Shown here piece after piece: positions 1-7,759 of a DNA stretch of 64,000 nucleotides. The position numbers and the translations under genes are program-made. Source of the DNA: Neobacillus citreus. GTDB lineage: Bacteria; Bacillota; Bacilli; Bacillales; Cytobacillaceae. Position 1 is the stretch's first letter, and each line of letters begins with the position of its first letter. The notes under the pieces are model-generated. The model saw nothing but the letters and a program-made list of their open reading frames with translations, was not told the DNA's origin and ran no database searches. The DNA lies in NCBI RefSeq assembly GCF_018343545.2, contig NZ_JAGYPE020000002.1, positions 63,260 through 127,259 of the forward strand. The letters run 5' to 3'.

Positions 1-1
1 A

Positions 2-637
2 AAGGCAGCGGAAAGGGAAACCGCCCGTCAGGTTACATGGGTGGTGAATAGCCATTTCCATGGGGACCATATTCGCGGCAATCAGGTGTTTAAAGACAGT
101 ACGATTATTTCTAGTCAAATCACGTATGAGAAAATGCGGGACATTCATCCGGCACGAATCGAGCAGCAGAAACGGGACATCACGGAACTTACCCAATATA
201 TTCAAACTTTAAAAGAACAATTGGGGCAAAATCATAATAGGGAACTAGAGAACAAAATCAGCTTTTTAACGGAAGTGGAAGCGTCCCTGCCATCGCTGGA
301 GTTGACCCTGCCGAAGCAAACGTTTGAAGACGAAAAGGTTTTTATCGGAACCAAAAGAAGCGCAAAACTATTCACGCTAGGCGGCGGACATTCTTACTGT
401 GATGCCATGCTCTTGATTCCGGAGGAAAAGGTCCTATTTATGGGAGACTTACTATTTGTCCAAACCCCGCCAACATACTTTGAAGAATCAAACCCTCGGC
501 AATGGATGAAAATTCTAGAAGTTGTAGAAAATCTTGATTTTACAAAAGCCGTCCCAGGCCACGGCCCGGTTGGAACAAAAAACGATGTGCAAAGCATGAA
601 AACGATGCACGGGGACGGTTCTCGTGTTTCAAAATGA
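2..637 (+). CDS. Metallo-beta-lactamase-fold hydrolase (5' end missing)
   Basis: The frame is open back to base 2, so the start lies outside the window and about 211 C-terminal codons are seen. Zinc-ligand motifs of the MBL fold are present: HFHGDH (visible codons 18-23), GGGH (H130), a GD pair (D149) and PGHG (H187). A helical insertion rich in Lys, Glu and Gln lies between the first and second motif, at about codons 45-85. The family contains zinc-dependent hydrolases with many substrates (thiolesters, lactams, lactones). Nothing here fixes the substrate. The next gene follows after about 130 bases with its own ribosome binding site. Confidence 0.85.
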   Translation, partial: KAAERETARQVTWVVNSHFHGDHIRGNQVFKDSTIISSQITYEKMRDIHPARIEQQKRDITELTQYIQTLKEQLGQNHNRELENKISFLTEVEASLPSLELTLPKQTFEDEKVFIGTKRSAKLFTLGGGHSYCDAMLLIPEEKVLFMGDLLFVQTPPTYFEESNPRQWMKILEVVENLDFTKAVPGHGPVGTKNDVQSMKTMHGDGSRVSK

Positions 638-766
638 ATGATTCAATTTCTTCAAATATCATGAGGTACCTACAAGCTTCTGAATGGTTATAGATCGGCA
701 GTGTTCCCTCATAAAATAATAATGACGTTTGGGAATAAGATGTATTTTTTTAAGGGGGAGCTCAAC

Positions 767-1564
767 ATGAATAACACCTTTGCCAAGACTGCCAGCTTTG
801 AGCATGCTTTCTGGCTGCAAATACTTGGAGACCATTCGCGGTTTATTTACGAGGCACTGGCACCCGTTCAAAAAGAGGAGATTGAAAAAGCCGTCAATTT
901 CATTGGGATATTTGATCGTCTTTTGAATCAAGTAAAAACGGCTGATCCAAAGCGATTGGCAGCCCAAGCAGAACCAGAGGTAATGAGACTTCGGGAATTT
1001 AAATTAGACATGCTAAGTAAACACCTGATTGGAAAAATCAAAATCCACCTTTCCCCAACCTTCCTCAACCATATGGTCAACGAATTAGAGGAATATGTAC
1101 GGATTCTAAAGCACTTGAAAGCAGGGCAGGTCCCGCCTGTCTACCATGAAGTGCATCATCATCTTGTTTGGTTATTGGATGCGGCAGGCCATTCGGATGC
1201 GATTTCCTCTAATTTGGACGGTGTGGAGAAAAGCTTAAGAGAGAAAAGTGATAAATTTACGAAGGATTTTGAGGCATTTTATTTAAAGGCAGTCGAGATG
1301 GCAGGTTACTTACGGACCAACCTGGCGGCATTTCCGGCGTTGGCAAAATTTAATGCGGACGCTACCTTGGGAATCAAGCTTTTTCAAAACTTTTTAAAGG
1401 AAATCGAAGAACTGGAGTTAAGCAATCAGGCTTTGGGAACATTTGCCCCGTTAATGGCGGACCATATGTGGCGTGAGGAATGCTATTATCTTACCAAACT
1501 GTCGGAAGCAGCCAACATGGAAATGCCGAATTGTGACCCCACGAAGCCGAGGCTTCAGGATTAA
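767..1564 (+). CDS. DUF2935 domain protein
   Basis: A 265-residue, almost wholly helical protein with two similar halves. His-containing helices recur: an HAFW...GDH stretch near the N terminus, HHHLVWLLDAAGH in the middle, and HMWREE near the C terminus. This is the pattern of the DUF2935 family, whose helical bundles look ferritin-like and may bind metal. The biochemical role is not known. The ATG at 767 is preferred over the upstream in-frame codon at 701 because AAGGGGGAG lies 6-7 bases before it. It may be its own transcription unit, and no terminator is visible before the promoter at 1573. Confidence 0.75.
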   Translation: MNNTFAKTASFEHAFWLQILGDHSRFIYEALAPVQKEEIEKAVNFIGIFDRLLNQVKTADPKRLAAQAEPEVMRLREFKLDMLSKHLIGKIKIHLSPTFLNHMVNELEEYVRILKHLKAGQVPPVYHEVHHHLVWLLDAAGHSDAISSNLDGVEKSLREKSDKFTKDFEAFYLKAVEMAGYLRTNLAAFPALAKFNADATLGIKLFQNFLKEIEELELSNQALGTFAPLMADHMWREECYYLTKLSEAANMEMPNCDPTKPRLQD

Positions 1565-1572
1565 ATTAATGC

Positions 1573-1601
1573 GTGACAGCCTACTATAATTATGTTACTA
1601 T
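1573..1601 (+). promoter_or_regulatory. Sigma-A promoter with extended -10 for the MFS gene
   Basis: GTGACA (1573-1578), a 17-base spacer, then TACTAT (1596-1601) preceded by TG at 1593-1594. The predicted transcript would start near 1608, just upstream of the first PyrR-type hairpin. This fits a leader RNA built for attenuation. Confidence 0.6.
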
Positions 1602-1607
1602 AAGAAA

Positions 1608-1728
1608 AAATAAATCTCCTTTAATATGGTCCAGAGAGGCCAAAAAGGGTTGTACGGAAACACTCATATATCTTTTTGTATATGAAACCCTTTTGTCTCT
1701 TTACCGACGGAAGGGTTTTTATTTTTGC
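1608..1728 (+). promoter_or_regulatory. PyrR-type transcription attenuator
   Basis: The RNA contains GGTCCAGAGAGGCC (1628-1641), matching the PyrR recognition loop of Bacillus pyr leaders. Its upper stem is GG/CC and CC/GG with a bulged U; its lower stem pairs 1618-1622 (CCTTT) with 1644-1648 (AAAGG). Bases 1642-1651 (AAAAAGGGTT) can instead pair with 1686-1694 (AACCCTTTT), forming an antiterminator. The intrinsic terminator is a 13-bp stem, 1685-1697 with 1706-1718, followed by a T-rich tract. Binding of UMP-loaded PyrR to the first hairpin should favour termination. Pairings were read by eye. Confidence 0.85.
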
Positions 1729-1733
1729 AAAAG

Positions 1734-1770
1734 TATCTTTTAATCAGGGTCCAGAGAGGCTCGAAAGGAG
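1734..1770 (+). promoter_or_regulatory. Second PyrR-type hairpin overlapping the ribosome binding site
   Basis: GGTCCAGAGAGGCT (1748-1761) is a second copy of the PyrR loop. Its lower stem pairs TCTTT (1736-1740) with AAAGG (1764-1768), and those bases are part of the Shine-Dalgarno sequence AAAGGAG of the MFS gene. PyrR binding here would be expected to hide the ribosome binding site, adding translational control to the upstream attenuator. Confidence 0.75.
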
Positions 1771-1780
1771 AATGACAGCA

Positions 1781-3004
1781 ATGAATTATCAGAAAAAAAC
1801 AGTAGTTGCATCAGTTGCAGGTTTAACGTTAGAAGGTATGGACATCATGTTTATTTCCTTCGCCATGTCAATGATTATTGCTCATTTTCATATTGATATG
1901 GCAACAGGCGGACTTATTTCTTCAATTACCAATTTGGGAATGCTAGTTGGGGGAACAATTTTTGGAATTTTGGCAGATAAGTTTGGCCGAGTAAAAGTTT
2001 TCACCTATACGATTATTTTGTTTGCCATCGGAACAGCGTTAACCGGTTTGGCAACAAATATTGAACAAGTATATATCTTTCGCTTTATCGCAGGCCTAGG
2101 TGCAGGCGGTGAATATGGAATTGGTATGGCGCTAGTTGCAGAAGCATGGCCAAAGAACAAGCAGGGGCGCGCTTCCTCCTATGTAAGCGTCGGTGCCCAA
2201 TACGGTGTCATCCTTGCCGCGCTTCTAAGTGCTCTCATTCTCCCTAATTGGGGATGGAGAGGATTGTTCTTCGTCGGAATTATTCCAGTAATCTTTGCCT
2301 TTATGGTTCGTAAAAACTTGGACGAGTCGCCGGAATGGGTGGCCGCCCAAAAAGAGAAGAAGTTGGTTAAAAAGCAAGGGAATTTAAAGCAATTGTTTGC
2401 AACTCGCAGAACGGCCTTTACGACAGTAGCTTTGGCCATCATGGCAACAGTACAAATTGCCGGCTATAATGGTTTAATGATTTGGCTGCCATCAATGCTT
2501 CAAAAATCACAAGGATTGTCAGTGTCAGGTTCTGCACTTTGGACGATTAGCACCGCGGTTGGAATGATTGTCGGGATGTTAACGTTTGGACAATTTATCG
2601 ACCGCTTCGGAATGAAACGCACATACGGAATCTTCTTATTAGCTTCAGCAGTAGCAGTATTTTTATACTCCTACGCATCAGGAAGTGCCGGTGTCTTAAT
2701 CGGCGGTGCCATCGTCGGATTTTTTGCTAATGGAATGTTTGCCGGCTATGGTGCTTTGATTAGCCACTACTATCCTGTAGAAGTGCGCAGTACTGCCACT
2801 AACACGATTTTCAACTTTGGCCGGGCGCTTGGCGGATTATCACCGATTTTAGTAGGATTTATCCTTCAGCATGCGAACGTAACAGTTGCCATGGGCTACC
2901 TCGCAGTGCTTTACTGTGTATCATTTATTGCGATGCTCAGCTTGAAAAAGGGAAAGGCGGAGCAAACAAAAGAACGCTACGTCCCTACTGCAAAGGCAGT
3001 GTAA
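1781..3004 (+). CDS. MFS transporter, predicted PyrR-controlled
   Basis: A 407-residue polytopic protein with about 12 hydrophobic segments. It has the MFS loop 2-3 signature (DKFGRVKVF) and a GLGAGGEYGIGM segment typical of the sugar-acid/aromatic-acid:proton symporter branch. ATG 1781 is chosen because AAAGGAG (1764-1770) is 10 bases upstream; the in-frame ATG at 1772 is too close. The leader carries two PyrR-type RNA elements, so the likely cargo is a pyrimidine or a precursor such as orotate. That is inferred from regulation, since no family member with that substrate was recognised from sequence alone. A terminator follows at 3013. Confidence 0.85.
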   Translation: MNYQKKTVVASVAGLTLEGMDIMFISFAMSMIIAHFHIDMATGGLISSITNLGMLVGGTIFGILADKFGRVKVFTYTIILFAIGTALTGLATNIEQVYIFRFIAGLGAGGEYGIGMALVAEAWPKNKQGRASSYVSVGAQYGVILAALLSALILPNWGWRGLFFVGIIPVIFAFMVRKNLDESPEWVAAQKEKKLVKKQGNLKQLFATRRTAFTTVALAIMATVQIAGYNGLMIWLPSMLQKSQGLSVSGSALWTISTAVGMIVGMLTFGQFIDRFGMKRTYGIFLLASAVAVFLYSYASGSAGVLIGGAIVGFFANGMFAGYGALISHYYPVEVRSTATNTIFNFGRALGGLSPILVGFILQHANVTVAMGYLAVLYCVSFIAMLSLKKGKAEQTKERYVPTAKAV

Positions 3005-3012
3005 CTTCTGTT

Positions 3013-3042
3013 AAAGCCATCACCAGGGGTGATGGCTTTTTT
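3013..3042 (+). terminator. Intrinsic terminator after the MFS gene
   Basis: AAAGCCATCACC and GGTGATGGCTTT form a strong stem with a short loop, followed by a T run. Confidence 0.85.
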
Positions 3043-3126
3043 AGTACGCAAATTTAGAAATTATTTAAAAAATAATGTTACAATGGAAAAATAATTCTAT
3101 TTTTGAAAAAATGGAGGCAAACACGA

Positions 3127-4155
3127 ATGTACAGCTTTAAGAATGATTACAGCGAAGGTGCACATCCTAGAATACTGAACGCTTTGATGGAATCTAATTT
3201 CGAGCAGGAAGACGGGTATGGTGAGGACCGCTATACCAGTGAAGCGATTAAACTTATCAAAGAAAAACTGGAGCGTACTGACGTAGATATCCATCTTTTA
3301 GCTGGTGGTACGCAAACAAACTTAACCGCAATTTCTGCTTTCTTAAGACCACACGAAGCGGCGATGGCAGCTAGTACTGGCCATATTCTTGGACATGAAA
3401 CAGGAGCGATTGAAGCGACCGGGCATAAAATCATTTCGATTGACACGAAGGATGGTAAGCTGAATCCTTCCCATCTTCAAGCGGTTCTTGACGGACATCC
3501 GGATGAGCATATGGTGAAGCCGAAGCTCGTTTATATCTCCAATTCCACTGAAATTGGAACTATTTATAAAAAGAATGAACTGGCGGCATTAAAAGATTTT
3601 TGTGATGAAAACAATCTGATTTTATTTATGGACGGCGCGAGATTAGGGTCGGCATTGTGCTCCTCGGAGAATGATCTTCAGTTAAGTGACCTTCCTGCAT
3701 TGGTGGACGCTTTTTATATCGGTGGTACGAAGAACGGTGCACTGATTGGGGAGGCGTTAGTGATATGCCGTGACTCGCTGAAGGAGGATTTCCGCTATCA
3801 TATAAAGCAAAAGGGCGGGCTTCTGGCAAAAGGAAGGCTGCTTGGCATCCAGTTTCTTGAACTGTTTCGGGACAACCTATTTTTTGACTTGGCAGGGCAT
3901 GCGAATCGGATGGCGGATTTGCTAAAAGTTGAATTAAGTGGGGCCAATATTCAGTTTCTGACTGATTCTCCTTCCAATCAAATTTTCCCCATCCTGCCAA
4001 ATACGGTGATTTCTGAATTAGAAAAGAAGTATGCATTTCATATTTGGGAAAAGGTCGATTCCGATCAATCTGGGATTCGCCTTGTAGCCTCTTGGGCGAC
4101 AAAGGAAGACAAGGTGGCTGCATTTATTGATGATTTAAAAAAGGCACTCACATAA
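3127..4155 (+). CDS. Threonine aldolase-like PLP enzyme (beta-eliminating lyase family)
   Basis: A 342-residue fold-type I PLP enzyme, the usual length for low-specificity L-threonine aldolase, which splits threonine or allo-threonine to glycine and acetaldehyde. Visible motifs are GGTQTN (60-65) for phosphate binding, TGHILGHETGAIE with the ring-stacking His, FMDGAR (D169), and the Schiff-base lysine K202 in GGTKNGA. ATG 3127 is chosen because GGAGG (3113-3117) lies 9 bases before it. The gene is monocistronic between two terminators. The exact amino-acid substrate could differ from threonine. Confidence 0.85.
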   Translation: MYSFKNDYSEGAHPRILNALMESNFEQEDGYGEDRYTSEAIKLIKEKLERTDVDIHLLAGGTQTNLTAISAFLRPHEAAMAASTGHILGHETGAIEATGHKIISIDTKDGKLNPSHLQAVLDGHPDEHMVKPKLVYISNSTEIGTIYKKNELAALKDFCDENNLILFMDGARLGSALCSSENDLQLSDLPALVDAFYIGGTKNGALIGEALVICRDSLKEDFRYHIKQKGGLLAKGRLLGIQFLELFRDNLFFDLAGHANRMADLLKVELSGANIQFLTDSPSNQIFPILPNTVISELEKKYAFHIWEKVDSDQSGIRLVASWATKEDKVAAFIDDLKKALT

Positions 4156-4170
4156 AGAGAAAGACTGTTA

Positions 4171-4204
4171 AAAAACTAGCACCACCAAGCGGTGCTAGTT
4201 TTTT
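4171..4204. terminator. Bidirectional terminator between convergent genes
   Basis: AAAAACTAGCACC and GGTGCTAGTTTTT form a symmetric hairpin with an A run on one side and a T run on the other. It can therefore serve the aldolase gene and the convergent symporter gene. Confidence 0.85.
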
Positions 4205-4220
4205 AAGAAGGCAAAATCAT

Positions 4221-5825
4221 CTACATAGCAAGTGTCAGCGGCCAATAATAGAAGACGAAAGTAACGATTATGATCAGAATACCGCTTGCAACCAGGTACA
4301 ATGGATATCTTCGGGTTATTGATATTTCCTCTTTTTCGTTAGCTTCAATCGGACGTTTTAAAATGTTTTCTAGGAAGCTTCTTTCCTCGATTGTGATTTC
4401 TCCAAATTTAGAACCGAAATATAATGCAAGTGAGCTAAGGATGACACCAATAATAACTGGATTCAGGTAAACAGGAAGCGTGATGCCCATTTTTTTCAAT
4501 ACTTCTCCCAACACAACTCCTAAAAATCCCATAATAATGCTCCATAACGCCCCAGTTTTCGTTACCTTTTTTGAATAAATACTGGCAAAAGCTACTGGTC
4601 CCCAAGAAGCAGCGAACAGTGTGGCGGCAAAATAACCAATCCACATGATGGAAGGCGGCTGCCAAAGTCCAATCAAAAGAATGATAAAGCTAACGACAAT
4701 CATCGAAATGCGGCTGACTCTTAGCAAGTGTTTGTCCGAATATGTTTTGTTTCGGGATTGCTCCATGATATCCCTCGTGATGCTTGACCCAATCAGCTGC
4801 AGGAAACTGGCGCATGAGGATAAGGCAGCAGCCATAATCCCGCTTATGATAACCACGCCTAGCCACTTTGGCACCATGTTCATAGCGGCCCAAATAAATA
4901 CTTTTTCCGTAGGATTTATATCTGGGTTCACAGTGGTAATCGTTGAGATACTAATATGAAGAAACAAATAAATGGTAATGATGGAGATTGTCGCCCAAAC
5001 GCCAGATCGAATTGCAACATGTTCGTTTTTCGCCATTAAGTAGCGGCTGCTTTGCCATGGGCTGATGGCGATAACTGCCGACCAAACCAATCCTAAGATA
5101 ATGGCCCAAACCAAGGCCTCCCACGGTTCTCCCATATAATTTCCAGGTCCGGTGATGCCGTGCCAGCTTAATAAATCAGGGCGCTCCGGGTTAGTCGCAG
5201 CTTTGATGATTGCATCAGGAAACCCTCCTGCCTTGCCTATGATAAAAGGAAAAGATAAATAAGTTGCAATCGAAAACAAGAAAAACATGATTGTGTCATT
5301 GACCATTACACCTTTAGCTCCTGAGAGAACGGTGAAGGATGCATAAACAATCCACATAATCAGCAAGGCCACGGTGTAGGAGACTCCTGAAATTTCCGAC
5401 AGTAGCACAGCCCCGCCTTGGGTGACGGCGACTAGATAAGCGGAAATTCCCAGGATTGTTGTAATCGCGGCGGCCAATCTTACTTTGTTGGACTGAAAGC
5501 GATTACCAAAGTATTCGGGCACCGTTAACGATTTACTTCTTCTCAAGTATCGCCCAAAAAAGAAAACACCTACCACATAACCAGTTGCATTAAAGGTTAC
5601 AAGAATTAATAAAAGAATAGGATAGCCTTCATAGGAGAATCCTGCTTCACCCATAAAGGATACGGTACTTAAAAACGAGGCAACCAGTGTCCCTGTAACC
5701 ATTAAGGTTGATCCTTTTCTTCCGGAAACATAATATTCCTCAGAGCTTTTTACCTTTCTTGAAAGGACCACACCAATGAGGATATACAAAATAAAGGAAA
5801 TAATGATGCCAATTGTATAGATCAT
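4221..5825 (-). CDS. Sodium:solute symporter (SSS family)
   Basis: A 534-residue membrane protein with about 13 hydrophobic segments. It opens with the SSS N-terminal pattern: a first membrane helix, then SSEEYYVSGRKG and a GTLVASFLSTVSFMGEAG stretch characteristic of TM2. Family members import organic acids, amino acids, sugars or urea with sodium. The start overlaps the stop of the 47-residue gene upstream (ATGA), so the two are translationally coupled and share the sigma-54 promoter at 6008-6023. Control by the adjacent PAS/AAA+ activator suggests an inducible catabolic substrate, but the sequence does not identify it. Confidence 0.9.
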   Translation of the reverse strand: MIYTIGIIISFILYILIGVVLSRKVKSSEEYYVSGRKGSTLMVTGTLVASFLSTVSFMGEAGFSYEGYPILLLILVTFNATGYVVGVFFFGRYLRRSKSLTVPEYFGNRFQSNKVRLAAAITTILGISAYLVAVTQGGAVLLSEISGVSYTVALLIMWIVYASFTVLSGAKGVMVNDTIMFFLFSIATYLSFPFIIGKAGGFPDAIIKAATNPERPDLLSWHGITGPGNYMGEPWEALVWAIILGLVWSAVIAISPWQSSRYLMAKNEHVAIRSGVWATISIITIYLFLHISISTITTVNPDINPTEKVFIWAAMNMVPKWLGVVIISGIMAAALSSCASFLQLIGSSITRDIMEQSRNKTYSDKHLLRVSRISMIVVSFIILLIGLWQPPSIMWIGYFAATLFAASWGPVAFASIYSKKVTKTGALWSIIMGFLGVVLGEVLKKMGITLPVYLNPVIIGVILSSLALYFGSKFGEITIEERSFLENILKRPIEANEKEEISITRRYPLYLVASGILIIIVTFVFYYWPLTLAM

Positions 5826-5965
5826 GATATCTCCGCCTTTTCATCCGTATTGACCGATTGTTTAGCTACAACGTTGGAATCCATTTTCCGGATAAAAACA
5901 TGTGTAATAAGACCAAGAATAATCAGTGATCCTCCATAGCCAATAGAAAATAGAAATTCGCCCAT
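5822..5965 (-). CDS. Small membrane peptide paired with the SSS symporter
   Basis: A 47-residue peptide with one N-terminal hydrophobic helix (about residues 4-25, rich in Gly, Leu and Ile) and a polar C-terminal tail. AAAGGAG lies at a good distance before the ATG. It overlaps the symporter start by 4 bases (ATGA). Short single-helix partners directly upstream of SSS transporters recur in Bacillaceae and are annotated as symporter small accessory proteins; assignment to that family is by position, length and topology. It is the first gene after the sigma-54 promoter. Confidence 0.75.
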   Translation of the reverse strand: MGEFLFSIGYGGSLIILGLITHVFIRKMDSNVVAKQSVNTDEKAEIS

Positions 5966-6007
5966 CCACAGCACTCCTTTGCATTAATTGGTTTCAATAA
6001 ATATTAA

Positions 6008-6023
6008 TGCAAATTCTGTGCCA
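6008..6023 (-). promoter_or_regulatory. Sigma-54 (-24/-12) promoter for the symporter operon
   Basis: Read on the minus strand: TGGCAC (-24), five bases AGAAT, TTGCA (-12). This is a perfect match to the sigma-54 consensus, about 45 bases upstream of the small-peptide start. The activator gene lies immediately upstream. Confidence 0.9.
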
Positions 6024-6063
6024 ATTCTAAAAATTCGGGTATTTCTGATAAAAAAGAATCCTA

Positions 6064-7491
6064 TTACTTCAAATTATACTTATGAAGCTTTCTCATAATG
6101 GTGGTTTGATTCACACCAAGCGCCTTCGCTATTTTTCTGGTGGTTTTATACTTCGATAAGGCATAGGAAAGGACCTGCCTCTCTGTTTCTTCCACTGCTT
6201 GTTTCAAAGGCATTCCTTTCTGCGAAAATTCCTTTTGAATCCGCTGATCCATGGCAATGGGTAAATCTTCTAGGCTTAATAGGGACTTATGTGCTGTAAC
6301 GACGAGATGTTCAATGAAATTCTCAAGCTCCCTGACATTTCCCCGCCATTCCTGAAGCTGGATGCAAATTTTCGCATTTTCATCCAATTGGACTTGCTGC
6401 GAATATTTCGTGTTGAATTTTTCAAGAAAATAATCGGTCAGTCCCAAAATATCCTGTTTTCGTTCTCGTAAAGGAGGAATTCTTAACGGAACAACATGTA
6501 AACGGTAGTATAGATCCTCACGGAATTTCTTCTCTTCAATCATTTCCATGAGGTTCTTATTTGTCGCTGAAATAATACGGATGTCCACATGTTTTTCGGA
6601 TGTACCGCCTACCTTTTTGAACGATTTATCCTGAACTAGGTGAAGGATTTTTACTTGCAGCTCCATGGGCATTTCGCCAATTTCATCTAGAAACAGTGTA
6701 CCGCAATCTGCCATTTCAACCAGTCCTGCCTTACCCCGTTTATTGGCCCCCGTAAACGCTCCAGCTTCATAACCAAATAATTCGGATTCCAATAATGTGT
6801 CTGGGATGGCACCGCAGTTAACCTGTACAAATGGATTAACCTTTCTCGGGCTGTAGTCGTGAATAATCCTTGCCAATACCCCTTTACCAACACCGGATTC
6901 ACCATGAATTAAAATAGAAGAGTCAAGTGGTGCAACCTTTTGGGCCATTTGCAGTGTCGTAATCATGTTTTGAGACTGCGTAATAAAGGTTTGCCGGCCT
7001 GTGGTCAGGACGATTCTATTTTCCTGGTGGAGGGCAGAGAATTCTGAAAGTCTTCTTTTCATTTCCACGAGTTCAGAAATATCCCTCGAATTACATACAA
7101 TTCGGTATAATTTTCCTTCCTCATCAAAAACGGGTTTAGCTGTAGCGAGGACAGTCTTGCCGTTTGGATAAGTTTGTTCATTGGATTGAACCGCTTGTGT
7201 TTTCATTGTTCTCAACGTGACGGATTCCTTAATAATCCCTTTTTCTTCGAGTTCACGGATGTTCTTATGGATAAACGCCTCAGGTGGAAGGCCGGTAAAA
7301 TATTTGCACGAGTCACTTACAAATAAAACATCACCATTCGCATTCGTAACAAAAATTTCATCATAGCTTGAATTCAGAATTTGTGTTAGTTCTTTAATTT
7401 TTCTTAGGGAGATATCTAATTGCTCTTGAAGAGATTCGTTTACATTCATCAGATGGGTAATGGTTTGCTGATATTGGTTTACATCAACCAT
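6064..7491 (-). CDS. Sigma-54-dependent transcriptional activator, PAS-AAA+-Fis
   Basis: A 475-residue bacterial enhancer-binding protein. The N terminus starts with a short coiled coil (to about 40), then a PAS domain (about 40-145) that probably senses a small ligand. The AAA+ domain (about 165-400) has Walker A GESGVGKG, the sigma-54 contact loop GAFTGA, and a Walker B segment with FLDEIGEMP. A Fis-type helix-turn-helix occupies the last 45 residues. No receiver domain is present, so it is not a classical response regulator. It sits between two perfect sigma-54 promoters (6008 minus, 7707 plus), which are its likely targets. AAGGAAGTG precedes the ATG. Confidence 0.92.
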   Translation of the reverse strand: MVDVNQYQQTITHLMNVNESLQEQLDISLRKIKELTQILNSSYDEIFVTNANGDVLFVSDSCKYFTGLPPEAFIHKNIRELEEKGIIKESVTLRTMKTQAVQSNEQTYPNGKTVLATAKPVFDEEGKLYRIVCNSRDISELVEMKRRLSEFSALHQENRIVLTTGRQTFITQSQNMITTLQMAQKVAPLDSSILIHGESGVGKGVLARIIHDYSPRKVNPFVQVNCGAIPDTLLESELFGYEAGAFTGANKRGKAGLVEMADCGTLFLDEIGEMPMELQVKILHLVQDKSFKKVGGTSEKHVDIRIISATNKNLMEMIEEKKFREDLYYRLHVVPLRIPPLRERKQDILGLTDYFLEKFNTKYSQQVQLDENAKICIQLQEWRGNVRELENFIEHLVVTAHKSLLSLEDLPIAMDQRIQKEFSQKGMPLKQAVEETERQVLSYALSKYKTTRKIAKALGVNQTTIMRKLHKYNLK

Positions 7492-7526
7492 ACTTTCACT
7501 TCCTTTTTATTGTTTTGAACACATTC

Positions 7527-7625
7527 TGCATCGGTATTTATGCAAATAAAAATTGGACATAGGATTAATACCAATACTAGCAAGGAATAATGGTATTTTG
7601 ATGCATATTTGCAACGGATTGTGCA
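7527..7625 (+). promoter_or_regulatory. Possible activator-binding region upstream of the sigma-54 promoter
   Basis: Five TGCA half-sites (7527, 7541, 7602, 7610, 7622), an inverted pair AATACCA/TGGTATT (7567-7573 and 7591-7597) and a repeated GGTATTT-TGCA pattern cluster 80-180 bases upstream of the -24 element. Enhancer sites of sigma-54 activators usually lie at this distance. Which repeat is the real site cannot be decided from one sequence. Confidence 0.35.
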
Positions 7626-7706
7626 AAAAAAGTTCAGTTTATCAGAAATTATATAATACTTTTTTGAATTATAGTAAATTTTCGAAAAAATAGTTTTAAA
7701 AAAAGT

Positions 7707-7722
7707 TGGCACGATTTTTGCT
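7707..7722 (+). promoter_or_regulatory. Sigma-54 (-24/-12) promoter for the oxidoreductase
   Basis: TGGCAC (7707-7712), GATTT, TTGCT (7718-7722): a full match to the sigma-54 consensus, about 40 bases upstream of the oxidoreductase start. Confidence 0.9.
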
Positions 7723-7759
7723 TGTAAGTTATATAGAGATATTTTGAGGAGTGATGGAC

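Noticed and set aside
1608..1728. A T-box riboswitch as an alternative for the MFS leader
   Set aside because: The T-box antiterminator consensus is absent, whereas the CCAGAGAGG loop and stem arrangement fit PyrR elements.
3626..4123. A 165-codon minus-strand ORF inside the threonine aldolase-like gene
   Set aside because: It is antisense to a protein with clear PLP-enzyme motifs, has no ribosome binding site and has an odd composition.
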